Origin: Laspinema olomoucense D3b
Lineage (GTDB): Bacteria > Cyanobacteriota > Cyanobacteriia > Cyanobacteriales > Laspinemataceae
Assembly: GCF_025370785.1 (NCBI RefSeq)
Contig: NZ_JAMXFA010000003.1
Coordinates: 241,783-305,782 of the forward strand
Length of the DNA: 64,000 bases
Direction: 5' to 3'
A model generated the notes under the pieces. The model was not told where the DNA came from and did not search any database. It saw nothing but the letters and a program-made list of their open reading frames with translations. How positions within the stretch are numbered: the first letter of the stretch is position 1; each line of letters begins with the position of its first letter. Made by a program: the position numbers and the translations under genes. Positions 26,959-36,400 of the stretch are shown here, in pieces.

Positions 26959-28908
26959 ATGACTCATCAGAGCACAAAGCGATCGCATGATCAAGACCTG
27001 ATCAACAAGGGAGAGAGGATGGACCGGACTAACCAATCCGATGAGGGGCCGAATCGCGGCTATCTGAGAGGAAGTCGTCCCTCGGGACCCGCAACACCCA
27101 AGGAATTGCGGCAACTCCAAAAGCAACTGCCCAAATACCGAGTTTTAGCCTTAGTGGGGCAGGGACAATTTGGCAAAGTCTTTTGTGCGATCGAGCGCAA
27201 AACCGGCCAATTGGTGGCCCTCAAAGAACTGACTCACCTGCGTCTACCCACCCATAAATTTTTGCGCGAACTGTTGTCCTTACTCACGTTGCAACATCCG
27301 CATATTGTCACCTGTCGTGCCTTAGAACAAACCCCTGCTGCCCGATATTTAGTGATGGACTATTGTGAAGGGGCAACCCTGCGGGAACTCCTGGAAGCAA
27401 ACGCTTCCCTGAGTTTAGGGGAAGGGATGCAATTAATGCTGGGGATTCTGGCGGGATTGGAATCGGCTCATGATGAGGGAATCATTCACTGTGATATCAA
27501 ACCGGAAAATATCCTGTTAAGCGTCAGAAATGGGTCTTGGTTTGCCCGTCTCTCCGATTTTGGCATTGCGCGGCGTTTCGGCGAACTGCAAGGGAGTCGT
27601 CGCGGGGAGAATGATGAAATGGAAGCAGTGGGGGCGACGGCTTATGCAGCCCCGGAAGGCTTTTATGGCTTGTACTCTCGGGGTGCGGATATTTACTCTA
27701 TGGGGATTTTGCTGTTTGAACTGCTTCTGGGATATCGACCCTTTACGGGAAAACCTGGGGACCTGATGTGGGCGCATTTGAATCAGCGCTTGCAGGTTCC
27801 AGAACAGGTGCCTTTGCCCTTGCGGTTAATCGTGGAAAAAGCCTTAGAGAAACTCCCGGCGCGTCGGTACTCTAGCGCGGCACAAATGGCACAAGGGATA
27901 CAGGAAGCGATGAATGAACCAGCAGTCAGACTCTGGGGCGATCGCCCGTTACCCTTGAACGAGTCCCCGTTGCAGTCCAAGCCGGAATGCCCCAGTAGCC
28001 AACATTCCCGCATTCCCCTGGCGGTCCCCACCACGGCGTTAGTCTCCCAGGATGGCTATCTCTACGCTGCCCATGCTAATCAGGTGAGACTCTGGCATCA
28101 ACTAGCCCTCCCCCCCAAGGTGGTCGATTTTCCCGATCGCGTCACGGAAGTTCTGCCCGGGACGGGGGGCTGTTGGGTCAGTACCGGACGTCGGCTGTAT
28201 TGGCTGGCGATCGCCCAGGGTCAACCCCAACAGCAACTCACCTGTGATGGCGAATTTCGGATGGCGATCGACCCCGACTGCCGCTGGTTAGCCATTGCCC
28301 TTCCCGGACAACTCAACTTTTATTCCCTTGCCAGCCTTCCCCCCACTGGATTTAAGGCCCCAGACCATCACTGCCCAATTCCTGACGATGAGCTGCCTAG
28401 GATCCTCTTTCTCGACTCCAAACATCTCCTAGCAATTCGCTATGACTCCACCCCCAACCAGGGCCGGACCCTGTTTCAGGTTTATACCCGACGGGGAACC
28501 CGAGTCGGTGCAGAATCATTTCAGGGCATTTTGGACCCGGTGATTTTAACTGAACAACCCTATACCCTGGTGGGAATCAGCCGTCACCCCAGACCCGCCC
28601 TGTGGCAGATTCAACTTTGGCCCCTGCGGGTGCGTCGGCTACCCTTAGAAACCCTGCCAGTTTGTTTGTCCTCTGTCCCTGGAGGTGGGGCGACTGCCGA
28701 TGAGAAAGGGCAAATTCTCTGGTTTAATAACGACTTAGAGCCAGTGGCTGCGGTGCAAGGACCGGGGTCCCCCATCGCCCTGGCTGCCGCCTTCAATTCC
28801 GGAACCCAAATGCCACCGAATCCCCTAAATTTAGCGATCGCCACCCGGACTGACTTTGGCGGCGCGATCCACTTCTTCCAGATCGAGGGAAGGAAACCTG
28901 ATGAGTGA
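26959..28908 (+). CDS. Ser/Thr protein kinase with C-terminal beta-propeller-like region
   Basis: 649 residues from ATG 26959; ATG 27019 (MDRTNQ) is an alternative. Kinase domain about 58-335: glycine loop GQGQFGKV, VALKEL lysine, catalytic loop HCDIKPEN (His177, Cys178, Asp179) and DFG at 200-202. The catalytic-loop Arg is Cys, so activation-loop phosphorylation control may be lost though the enzyme can be active. Residues 340-649 are beta-rich with repeated DGYLYAAHANQVRLWHQ-like blades, probably a degenerate propeller. It overlaps the next gene by 8 bases (ATGAGTGA), so the two are translationally coupled. Confidence 0.92.
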   Translation: MTHQSTKRSHDQDLINKGERMDRTNQSDEGPNRGYLRGSRPSGPATPKELRQLQKQLPKYRVLALVGQGQFGKVFCAIERKTGQLVALKELTHLRLPTHKFLRELLSLLTLQHPHIVTCRALEQTPAARYLVMDYCEGATLRELLEANASLSLGEGMQLMLGILAGLESAHDEGIIHCDIKPENILLSVRNGSWFARLSDFGIARRFGELQGSRRGENDEMEAVGATAYAAPEGFYGLYSRGADIYSMGILLFELLLGYRPFTGKPGDLMWAHLNQRLQVPEQVPLPLRLIVEKALEKLPARRYSSAAQMAQGIQEAMNEPAVRLWGDRPLPLNESPLQSKPECPSSQHSRIPLAVPTTALVSQDGYLYAAHANQVRLWHQLALPPKVVDFPDRVTEVLPGTGGCWVSTGRRLYWLAIAQGQPQQQLTCDGEFRMAIDPDCRWLAIALPGQLNFYSLASLPPTGFKAPDHHCPIPDDELPRILFLDSKHLLAIRYDSTPNQGRTLFQVYTRRGTRVGAESFQGILDPVILTEQPYTLVGISRHPRPALWQIQLWPLRVRRLPLETLPVCLSSVPGGGATADEKGQILWFNNDLEPVAAVQGPGSPIALAAAFNSGTQMPPNPLNLAIATRTDFGGAIHFFQIEGRKPDE

Positions 28909-30478
28909 ACCCCAACCCTTAAACCCGGAACATCCACCCTTTGACCCTTTAAAGGTCCGGCAGACCATTCTCAAGCTGATTCCCCCAAAGACCGGCCCTA
29001 AAGCCGGTGAATATTGCTTAGACCCCGGGGCGATCTCCGCCTGGGAGAAACTAATCGCCAAGGTATCCGAAATGCGGCGACCCGAAGTCGTCCGCCTCTT
29101 CGACTCTCCCCCCACTCCGGAAATCCTCACCCCCTACGTCCTCCCGGAAGCTTGTCAGGTCCTCGATGCCTTCCAGCAAGCGGCTGTTCTCTCCCCAGAA
29201 CCCAACCTAGACCCCATTGCCGCCCCAGAATCTCTGTTCATCCCCCTAGAAGACTGGATTCCAGAACTCCTCTGGTACGCCGTCAGCAGTTGCGAAGCGG
29301 TGATGCGACTGATTAGCGGGATTCCTGCCCATATCTTCCAACCCGAACAGGGATGGGACGGGGGAATAGTGCGACTGGTGCTCGGATTACGGGGAAAGAG
29401 TGGGGATTGCCACTGGTTTTTTGACCTCGCCAGCGATCGCCCTTGTCCCTACCCCGGCGAATTAGTCCCCCTGGACCCGGAAACCACTCGGATTCAGTCC
29501 GATGCAATTGCCCCCTTGCGTGAGTCCATTCCCCTGGGCGACTTCCTCTCCCAACTCCTCGAACAACTGCACCGGGCTACCCCAGAACTCGCCCGCTTCC
29601 TCCAACCCACGGCGGTGGAATTCCTGCAACCCGGGAGTCGCTGGCAGGTGGGTGAGATTCAACTCACCTTAGAGTTTGAATTTGTTCGGGATCCGGAACT
29701 GGAGTTCTTCTCGGGGCCATTTTCAGACCCAGATCACCCCACTTGCGTGAAAATTCGCGCCTGTCAAGCCCTGGTAGACTATCCCGATTCCTCCACCACT
29801 CCTGGGACTTGCGATGGGGGAATTGCTGCTGCAGTCCTTCCTCTTTTCTGGGAATGGCAAGAAAAGAGTCAGGGCATTTCTGGAAGCAACAACCACGGGA
29901 AGGGGTCGGAATTGATTCCCTTATTGGTGGCGATCGCCAGTCGCCTCGCCCTGACTCCCCCCCAACCACCCCCTCCCCCAGAGATTTCCATCGATGAATT
30001 AGCCTCTCAACTGTTGTGGAAGATGCTAGGGTCAGGATTAGAGGCAATGCAATGGATTGCTGGAGTCAATGGCCGCATCCTGCAACCGGAACGAGAGTGG
30101 GAAACCGGAATGGTGCGCCTGGTGGGAATTTTGACCGTGGAAACCCCCAGGTTCTCCTGGTCAATTGATATTGCTACGGGACAGCCTGCTTCGCCGATCG
30201 CGCCTCTAGCTTTAGGGACGGTGATTCAATCTTCTCCGAGTGGGTGGTATTCTGAAGCGATCGCCCTGGAACAGTTATCTGCCCGATTCTGGGACCGAGT
30301 TGCCCCCGTCTCGTTCCCCTCCATGCCGGAGAAAACCGCCTGTGATCCCGTAGAAACTCTGGTGACAGGGTTGTTAAGCCGGGAGGATACTTTAGCAGTA
30401 GAAATCTGCCCCGGCGAGCAATACTGGCAATCCGGTTGGGCACAGCTAGGCTTGGCGATCGAATTTATTCCTAGTTAA
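28901..30478 (+). CDS. Unknown protein with a fourfold internal motif
   Basis: 525 residues from ATG 28901, which overlaps the kinase stop. It is not a family I recognise. It contains an internal duplication: residues about 110-280 and 365-525 each start with a helix ending in LLW followed by EAMxxIxG, then a motif QPxxxWxxGxVxL and a second more divergent copy. The four copies read IFQPEQGWDGGIVRLVL, FLQPGSRWQVGEIQLTL, ILQPEREWETGMVRLVG and ICPGEQYWQSGWAQLGL. The linker near residue 350 is proline-rich. It is soluble with no enzyme motif. Between a kinase and a GvpF/L-type protein, a scaffold or kinase-substrate role is plausible (inference). Confidence 0.85.
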   Translation: MSEPQPLNPEHPPFDPLKVRQTILKLIPPKTGPKAGEYCLDPGAISAWEKLIAKVSEMRRPEVVRLFDSPPTPEILTPYVLPEACQVLDAFQQAAVLSPEPNLDPIAAPESLFIPLEDWIPELLWYAVSSCEAVMRLISGIPAHIFQPEQGWDGGIVRLVLGLRGKSGDCHWFFDLASDRPCPYPGELVPLDPETTRIQSDAIAPLRESIPLGDFLSQLLEQLHRATPELARFLQPTAVEFLQPGSRWQVGEIQLTLEFEFVRDPELEFFSGPFSDPDHPTCVKIRACQALVDYPDSSTTPGTCDGGIAAAVLPLFWEWQEKSQGISGSNNHGKGSELIPLLVAIASRLALTPPQPPPPPEISIDELASQLLWKMLGSGLEAMQWIAGVNGRILQPEREWETGMVRLVGILTVETPRFSWSIDIATGQPASPIAPLALGTVIQSSPSGWYSEAIALEQLSARFWDRVAPVSFPSMPEKTACDPVETLVTGLLSREDTLAVEICPGEQYWQSGWAQLGLAIEFIPS

Positions 30479-30481
30479 CTG

Positions 30482-31156
30482 ATGGAAGTTTACGCTTACG
30501 CTTTTTTAAAAATACCTACGGTTGAGTTAGAACTGCCCCTCGGAATTGGCCAAGCGGTGCAACTGGTTCCCGGGAAGCAGATTTGTGCTGTGGTGGAATT
30601 CGATGTGGATATTCAGCGCTTGCAAGGGGATGATGCGCTTTTGGTTCAGGCGATCGTCGCCCATGATCGCACCCTGGGAGAATTGTTTCCCCAACAGTGC
30701 CTCTTACCCCTGAGATTTGGAACCCTATTTCGGTCCCTCCAGGCATTACAAGAGCATTTAATCACTCGGGAAGCGGAATATTTAGAGAAACTCGATCGCT
30801 TTGTCGGTCAAGGGGAGTACATTTTAAAATGCCTTCCCCGTCCTGAACCCGAGTTTGAGATTTCCGCTGAGGTCCGTGGTAAAGCCTATTTACTCGCAAA
30901 AAAACAGCGCTATCAAGTGATTCAAGCCTTTCAAAATGAGCAATCCGCCCAGTGGGACTGGATTCGCCGCCAAGTGACTGAATGCTATCCCCAGGCGATC
31001 GCCTCGGACCTTGAGGATCAGAGTCATCGAATTTTTCTATTAGCCCCCATCCAGGAAGAACCTTTACTCTATGAACGATTTCAAGAGTGGCAGCAAACCT
31101 GTTCCGCCTGGGAGTTACAGTTGGGGGATGCCCTCCCGCCCTATCATTTTGTCTGA
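30482..31156 (+). CDS. GvpF/GvpL family gas-vesicle-type protein
   Basis: 224 residues. The start MEVYAYAFL, the strand ICAVVEFDVD, the block LLPLRFGTLFRS, and the later YQVIQAFQNE / HRIFLLAPIQEE segments match the two-domain ferredoxin-like fold of GvpF/GvpL. In gas-vesicle loci these proteins interact with GvpA during assembly. No gvpA, gvpC, gvpN or other gvp gene is visible in the window. ATG 30482 is 3 bases after the previous stop, so it belongs to the kinase operon. An orphan GvpF/L may act outside gas-vesicle formation. Confidence 0.85.
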   Translation: MEVYAYAFLKIPTVELELPLGIGQAVQLVPGKQICAVVEFDVDIQRLQGDDALLVQAIVAHDRTLGELFPQQCLLPLRFGTLFRSLQALQEHLITREAEYLEKLDRFVGQGEYILKCLPRPEPEFEISAEVRGKAYLLAKKQRYQVIQAFQNEQSAQWDWIRRQVTECYPQAIASDLEDQSHRIFLLAPIQEEPLLYERFQEWQQTCSAWELQLGDALPPYHFV

Positions 31157-31320
31157 GAGGCTGCTGGCACCTGTCACCCCCCGCTAGTTCCCGCTACTCA
31201 GGGTATTTACTGAAATATTAAAAATTAAATCAATCCCTTGCCGGAAGAGGCGGCGATCGATAACACTAGACATAGAAAAGCCATAAAAATTGGGTCCGGG
31301 TTCAGAAAGAGGGGGATGCA

Positions 31321-31833
31321 ATGCAAGCTATCAATTCCAAATTACAAGAACTCATTAACGAAAACGAAGGGCAGTATCTCAGTCCCGGGGATTTACAAGG
31401 GATGAAACGGTATCTGCAAACCTTTGCAGAACGAGTGAAAACCTACGAAATGTTACGGGAGAAGGGAGACCTGTTGGTCCGTCATGCCTTGAAGAAGTTT
31501 ATGTCCCTGCATCCAGACATTATGCAAAAGCACGGACAACGCTGTTATTACGATATGACTCAAGTGATGCGCTACAGTGCCTTAGCCATTCTCAAAGATG
31601 ATCCACGGTTCTTTAATGATTCCTTGGTGTTGTGGCAATCTAATATTTTGACGGCCTATCAGAGACAAAATTCCTGTGGGGTAGCCTATCGTTGTCTGAA
31701 AGAAACGACCAATGCTCATTTACCCAGTAGTGCAAATCAGTACCTTGATCCTTATATTAATCGGATGATTGAGGCATTAGATATTCCGCCAAAACTGATG
31801 GCAAATGTTCAAAAAGCGGCGATCGCCACCTAG
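31321..31833 (+). CDS. Phycobiliprotein-like protein (orphan phycobilisome family member)
   Basis: 170 residues, alpha-helical and close to phycobiliprotein subunit length (160-175). Helix pattern and conserved positions fit the phycobilisome globin fold: an N-terminal X/Y-like helix pair, KTYEMLREKGDLLV, and CYYD at 75-78, where Cys75 and Asp78 take the places of the bilin-attaching Cys84 and its partner Asp. SCGVAYRCLKE follows in the usual FG region. It is divergent from apc/cpc subunits. AGAGGG lies just upstream of the ATG. A linker-domain gene follows on the same strand. Likely a minor or regulatory bilin-binding protein. Confidence 0.8.
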   Translation: MQAINSKLQELINENEGQYLSPGDLQGMKRYLQTFAERVKTYEMLREKGDLLVRHALKKFMSLHPDIMQKHGQRCYYDMTQVMRYSALAILKDDPRFFNDSLVLWQSNILTAYQRQNSCGVAYRCLKETTNAHLPSSANQYLDPYINRMIEALDIPPKLMANVQKAAIAT

Positions 31834-31850
31834 GACGCGAACGCAGCAAG

Positions 31851-31922
31851 GGTTAGAAACCGGGGTTTTTCACCAAAATGCTGTTAATTAGCCACCCCTT
31901 ATGTTCAGCAACCCGGTTTCTG
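31851..31922. repeat. About 70-base inverted-repeat element, copy 2
   Basis: Opens GGTTAGAAACCGGGG with a T-run and CACC and closes CAACCCGGTTTCTGG, matching the ends of the element at 4732-4806 while the interior differs. It sits between the phycobiliprotein-like gene and the linker gene. Confidence 0.65.
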
Positions 31923-32049
31923 GTCCTACTTATTTAATACGGTCTCCCATCCCGGGACAAAAAAGGGGTTTTCAGTGAGCCATCAGCAGCCTCACTCCTC
32001 ATGTCGGGATGAATATCCCACTCGGTTTATCCAAATAAAGGAGCAGACC

Positions 32050-32643
32050 ATGAGCTTACAAGAACCAGTGACGATGAAGCAGAAAGCCTCGGTTGAAGAA
32101 CGAGAAGGAGTTCTGCGACAAATTTATCATCAAGTCTTAGAACGGCAACCTTATCAGTTTGAGCGGAAAAAGTTAGCGGGGTTAGAGAAAGAATTTATCA
32201 AGGGGAAAATTGGAATTCGGCATTTTTTAAAGAGTATTGCCGTCTCTTCAATTTATTTGGAAAGTTTCTATGAGAAAAGTTCCAATGTCAAATTTATTGA
32301 GAATGCGTTTAAGCATTTTTTAGGCCGATCGCCTCATGATGAAGCAGAAATCCGCGAATGTGATTGGTTACTGGTTGAACATGGTGTGGGGGCAATGGTA
32401 TCGGCCTTGATTGACTCGGAAGAGTATCGCAAGGTTTATGGGTCCTTGACCGTTCCCTATTGGCATCCTCATCGCTATGAATCTCCGAATGATTATTTAG
32501 AAAACCGCTGGTTGGGAGAAGAACACGCAGGCGATCGCGGTTGGGCGATTCCAACCCTGTATTGGCATGAACTCCATCTCAATTGCACGGGAGGGACTTG
32601 TCGGCCCTCTTGGACCCCTTCCTCACGAGTCCGGGAATCTTGA
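32050..32643 (+). CDS. Phycobilisome linker-domain (pfam00427-type) protein
   Basis: 197 residues from ATG 32050, chosen because AAGGAG lies 6 bases upstream; the frame is open 25 codons earlier. A single linker-polypeptide domain covers residues about 20-140: LRQIYHQVLERQPYQFERKKL, then IRHFLKSIAVSSIYLESFYEKSS, ENAFKHFLGRSP, and ALIDSEEYRKVYG with WHPHRYES after it. Single-domain linkers attach rod or core phycobiliprotein discs. The 50-residue tail is unrelated to known linker ends. Together with the phycobiliprotein-like gene it suggests a small accessory antenna or regulatory complex. Confidence 0.85.
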   Translation: MSLQEPVTMKQKASVEEREGVLRQIYHQVLERQPYQFERKKLAGLEKEFIKGKIGIRHFLKSIAVSSIYLESFYEKSSNVKFIENAFKHFLGRSPHDEAEIRECDWLLVEHGVGAMVSALIDSEEYRKVYGSLTVPYWHPHRYESPNDYLENRWLGEEHAGDRGWAIPTLYWHELHLNCTGGTCRPSWTPSSRVRES

Positions 32644-33493
32644 ATTGGGAGTTTGATGTCAGGTATTCTCCAGGGGGTGCGAGTTTTCGCACCCCTTTGA
32701 GATCTAGGGAGGGTTGCGATCGGCCCGTTTGATTCACCAACAGCTCAAAATTAGCCCCCTTCCAGCAAAGATTTCACCGAGGTTCTAGCACAGTCACAAA
32801 ATTACCTTTAAAATCAGTGAGCAGGTAAGGGGGTAATCCCTACCCTTTCCTCGGGATGGTAACCGAGGCCAAGGATCAGGTCAGTCTACATTCCCAGCGC
32901 GATCGGAAAGCGGGTGTATCAAAATGCTTTCCCTTGCCCTATTCCATACCTCCCTTACAACCGATAGAACATTGAATCGGTGGCAAGTGAAGGGGACGCC
33001 CTTATCCTCCCCCAGGCTTTCCTCCACCGGCGTCTAGCAACGGGGGACTAAAAGCTCTCGAAGGCGTCTTATCATAATCAATAGAGATTCATTCGACTGC
33101 GATGGATTAATCCATATTTTGAGGGCAACGGGGTGCAGCTTCTACAGTGGTGTTCTCAGGGTTCTGTTCCTCCGCCCGGTGAAATGACGCCGGATTGTTT
33201 CGCTCCGCTCAAAAGAACCCGTTTGGGTCCGATTCAGGGGTGAGCATCCATGACAATGGCTCGGAGGTGGGGTGCGATGATTCAATGAGGAGAGTCAGTC
33301 TCAATGGATTGTAACAAACATCCCCTGTGGAGAAACACAATCCAGACCTGGCACATCAAGGGTCTACCTCTGCCGATTGTCTCAGTTGTAATTGAGCCGT
33401 AAAGGGGGTAAGTCCGTGAAAACAACCCACTCTTGAACTGGGGATCAAACCTTTTTCATTCTAACGCCTACCTATCGACTATTGTTGAGACTC
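32644..33493. other. 850-base intergenic region, long leader of the giant sensor gene
   Basis: No protein gene is supported. It contains inverted arms GGGTTCT (33159-33165) and AGAACCC (33214-33220) and other short dyads, giving an RNA-like appearance. It could be a long 5' leader or decayed mobile DNA. No known riboswitch consensus recognised. Confidence 0.4.
32673..32698 (+). terminator. Terminator of the linker gene
   Basis: Perfect 9-base stem GGGGTGCGA / TCGCACCCC with a GTTT loop followed by TTT, 30 bases after the stop codon. Confidence 0.75.
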
Positions 33494-36400
33494 ATGACGA
33501 TCTCGCTTAAAGGCTACACCATCATTGAAAAAATTTACGAAGGTGTCAACACCATCGTTTATCGTGCTCAACGAGAACTCGACGACCAACGAGTGATCCT
33601 CAAGCTCCTCAAAGCCGAGTACCCCACCCCGGAGGAACTGGCCAAACTTCACCATGAATATGAAATTACCCGGAATTTAAACAGTTCAGGAATTATCAAG
33701 GTGTATGCCTTGGAAACCTTTGAATACAATCAGCTTGCCTTAGTCCTAGAGGATATGGGCGGGGTTTCCCTCAAACACTATTTGACCGGAATCAGGTTAA
33801 ATTTAAAAGAATTTTTACAGATCGCCATCCAACTGGCGGAAATTTTAGGAGAAATTCATAACGCTCATATTATTCATCGCGACCTTCATCCTTTAAATAT
33901 TATTATTCAGGGAAAAACCCAGCAAGTAAAAATTACAGATTTTAGTATTTCTATCGTCCAAAAGGCCGTCAATCCGGGAGCCGTGGAGGGGACATTGCCC
34001 TATATGTCCCCGGAACAAACCGGGCGGATGAATCGGGAACTGGATTATCGGTCGGACTTTTATTCTCTGGGGGTAACTTTTTATGAAATGCTCCTGGGGG
34101 AACTGCCCTTTAAAGGGACAGACCCGATGGAAATTGTCCATGCTCATTTAGCCAAAAATCCCCGTCCCCTCACGGAAGTTAAGCCAGAAATTCCTCGGGC
34201 AGTTTCTAATATCGTGATGAAACTGTTGGCAAAAAACCCAGATGAGCGCTATCAAAGTGCTTACGGACTCAAAGGGGATCTGCTCACCTGTTTAACTCAA
34301 CTGAATGAAAGCGGCAAAATCACGAAATTCGCCCTAGGGACGGCGGATTTATCCGGGGAATTGCTGGTTTCGGAAAAACTCTATGGGCGCGATCGCGAAC
34401 TGGCGCTACTCCAAGAAGCCTACTGGAGAATTAGGCGCAAAGCCCCCGTCATCTCCGCCATTTCCGGCACAGACAAAACCGCCGAACTCCCCTCATCATC
34501 CTGTGAAATTGTTCTAATTTCCGGCTATTCCGGGGTGGGAAAATCGGCCCTACTTCAGGCGATGCACCAACCCTTGATTAGACAAAATGGCTATTTTATT
34601 TCGGGAAAATTTGAACGGTATAGAAGCAATATTCCCTACGGCGGACTGATTGAAGCCTTCCAGCAATTAATGCGCCTAATTTTAAGCGAAAGTGAAGACC
34701 GAATCACCGAATGGCGAGAGCAAATTTTATTGCAACTGGGTAAAAATGGTCAAGTGATTATTGACCTGATTCCGGAAGTGGAACTCATTATTGGGAAACA
34801 GCCTCCGGTGCCGGTTCTGCCGCCTTCGGAATCGCAGAATCGGTTAAGTGTGGTCTTTCAAAAATTCCTGAGCGTTTTTACGACTCAAGAACATCCGCTG
34901 GTGCTATTTTTAGACGATTTACATTGGGCAGATGCTGCATCGATGACCCTGTTACAGGCGATCGTCAGCGCATCCGATCGCCAATGTTTGTTGCTGATTG
35001 GAGCCTATCCCGAAAACGAAATCGATAGCCCTCGCCATCCGTTACTCCCAATGATCCGGCGATTTCAACAGTCTGGAGTGCGGGTGACAACGATCGCGCT
35101 GGAACCTTTAAATATCGAATGTCTTAACCAACTGATTGCCGATACCCTAAGCTGTCCCACGGTGCGATCGCGACCCTTAGCGGAACTCATCCACCATAAA
35201 ACTCATGGCAATCCTTTTTTTGTGAGGATGCTGCTCAATTCCCTCATCCAGGATAATCTACTGGTTTGTAACCTCAGTGCAGGGCGTTGGGAGTGGGATC
35301 TCCCCAGAATTGAGCAACTTTCCATCACTGATAATGTGGTGGATTTAATGGTCGATAAAATTCAACAGCTTCCCGAATCTACCCAAAAGGCTTTACAAGT
35401 TGCCGCTTGTATTGGCAATATCTTTTATATTGATATTCTTGCCCTCGTCAATGAAAAATCTCTTTCAGCTACCGCTACGGACCTCCAAGAAGCGGTACAG
35501 CAAGGATTAATTCTACCCGTCGCCAATACTTATAAAATTCCTCTCATTTTTGGCAATGAGGAACCCGTTGCTTTGCCGGTCGATAACTTAGTGGTGGCCT
35601 ATCAATTCTTGCACGATCGCGTCGCCCAGGTTGCCTATTCTCTGATTTCCGAGGAACGTAAACAACAGGTTCACCTCAAAGTAGGAAAACTCCTGCTCAA
35701 ACATTGTACTGCCGAAGAACGGGAAGAAAAGCTGTTTGAGATTGTCAATCATTTGAATACGGGCTTGAGTTTAATCGCCTCTCAATCTGAAACCAGTAAA
35801 GTGGCTCATCTCAATTTTCTAGCCGGTCAAAAAGCCAAGACTACAATGGCTTATCAAAATGGGGTCAAATATCTATCAAAAGCCCTAGAATTACTCCCCG
35901 AAGATAGCTGGATTTCTCGGTATGAATTTACTTTAAATCTCTACAATGAATTAATTGAAGCTGAATATTTAGTGGCAAATTATGAAAGAGCCAATTACCT
36001 GGCCCAGGATGCCCTAAAAAACACCCGAACCTTATTAGAAAAGATTGGGATTTACGAAAAGAAAATACAATCTTATGTTTCTCAAAATCAAATGGATAAG
36101 GCTATCAATACCGGCGCTATGGTTCTCCAACTGTTAGGAATAACCATGCCGAAACAGCCGAATCAATTCCATCGAATTTGGGGCGCAATCCGTACGAAAT
36201 GGATTCTCAAAAACAAGAGCCTTGAAGATTTAGCGGCTTTACCACCCATGAGCAATCCTGAACAGTTAGCCGCTATGAGAATTTTAGTCGCCATGACCCC
36301 AGCGGCATATATCTCTTCGGTGAATATGTTGCATCTGGTGGTCTATACCATGATAGACCTCTGCGTCAAGTATGGAAACTCCGTGCTTTCTGCCTTTGCT

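Noticed and set aside
32820..33050. Possible riboswitch in the leader of the giant sensor gene
   Set aside because: I looked for cobalamin, c-di-GMP and TPP consensus boxes and saw none; only short stems.
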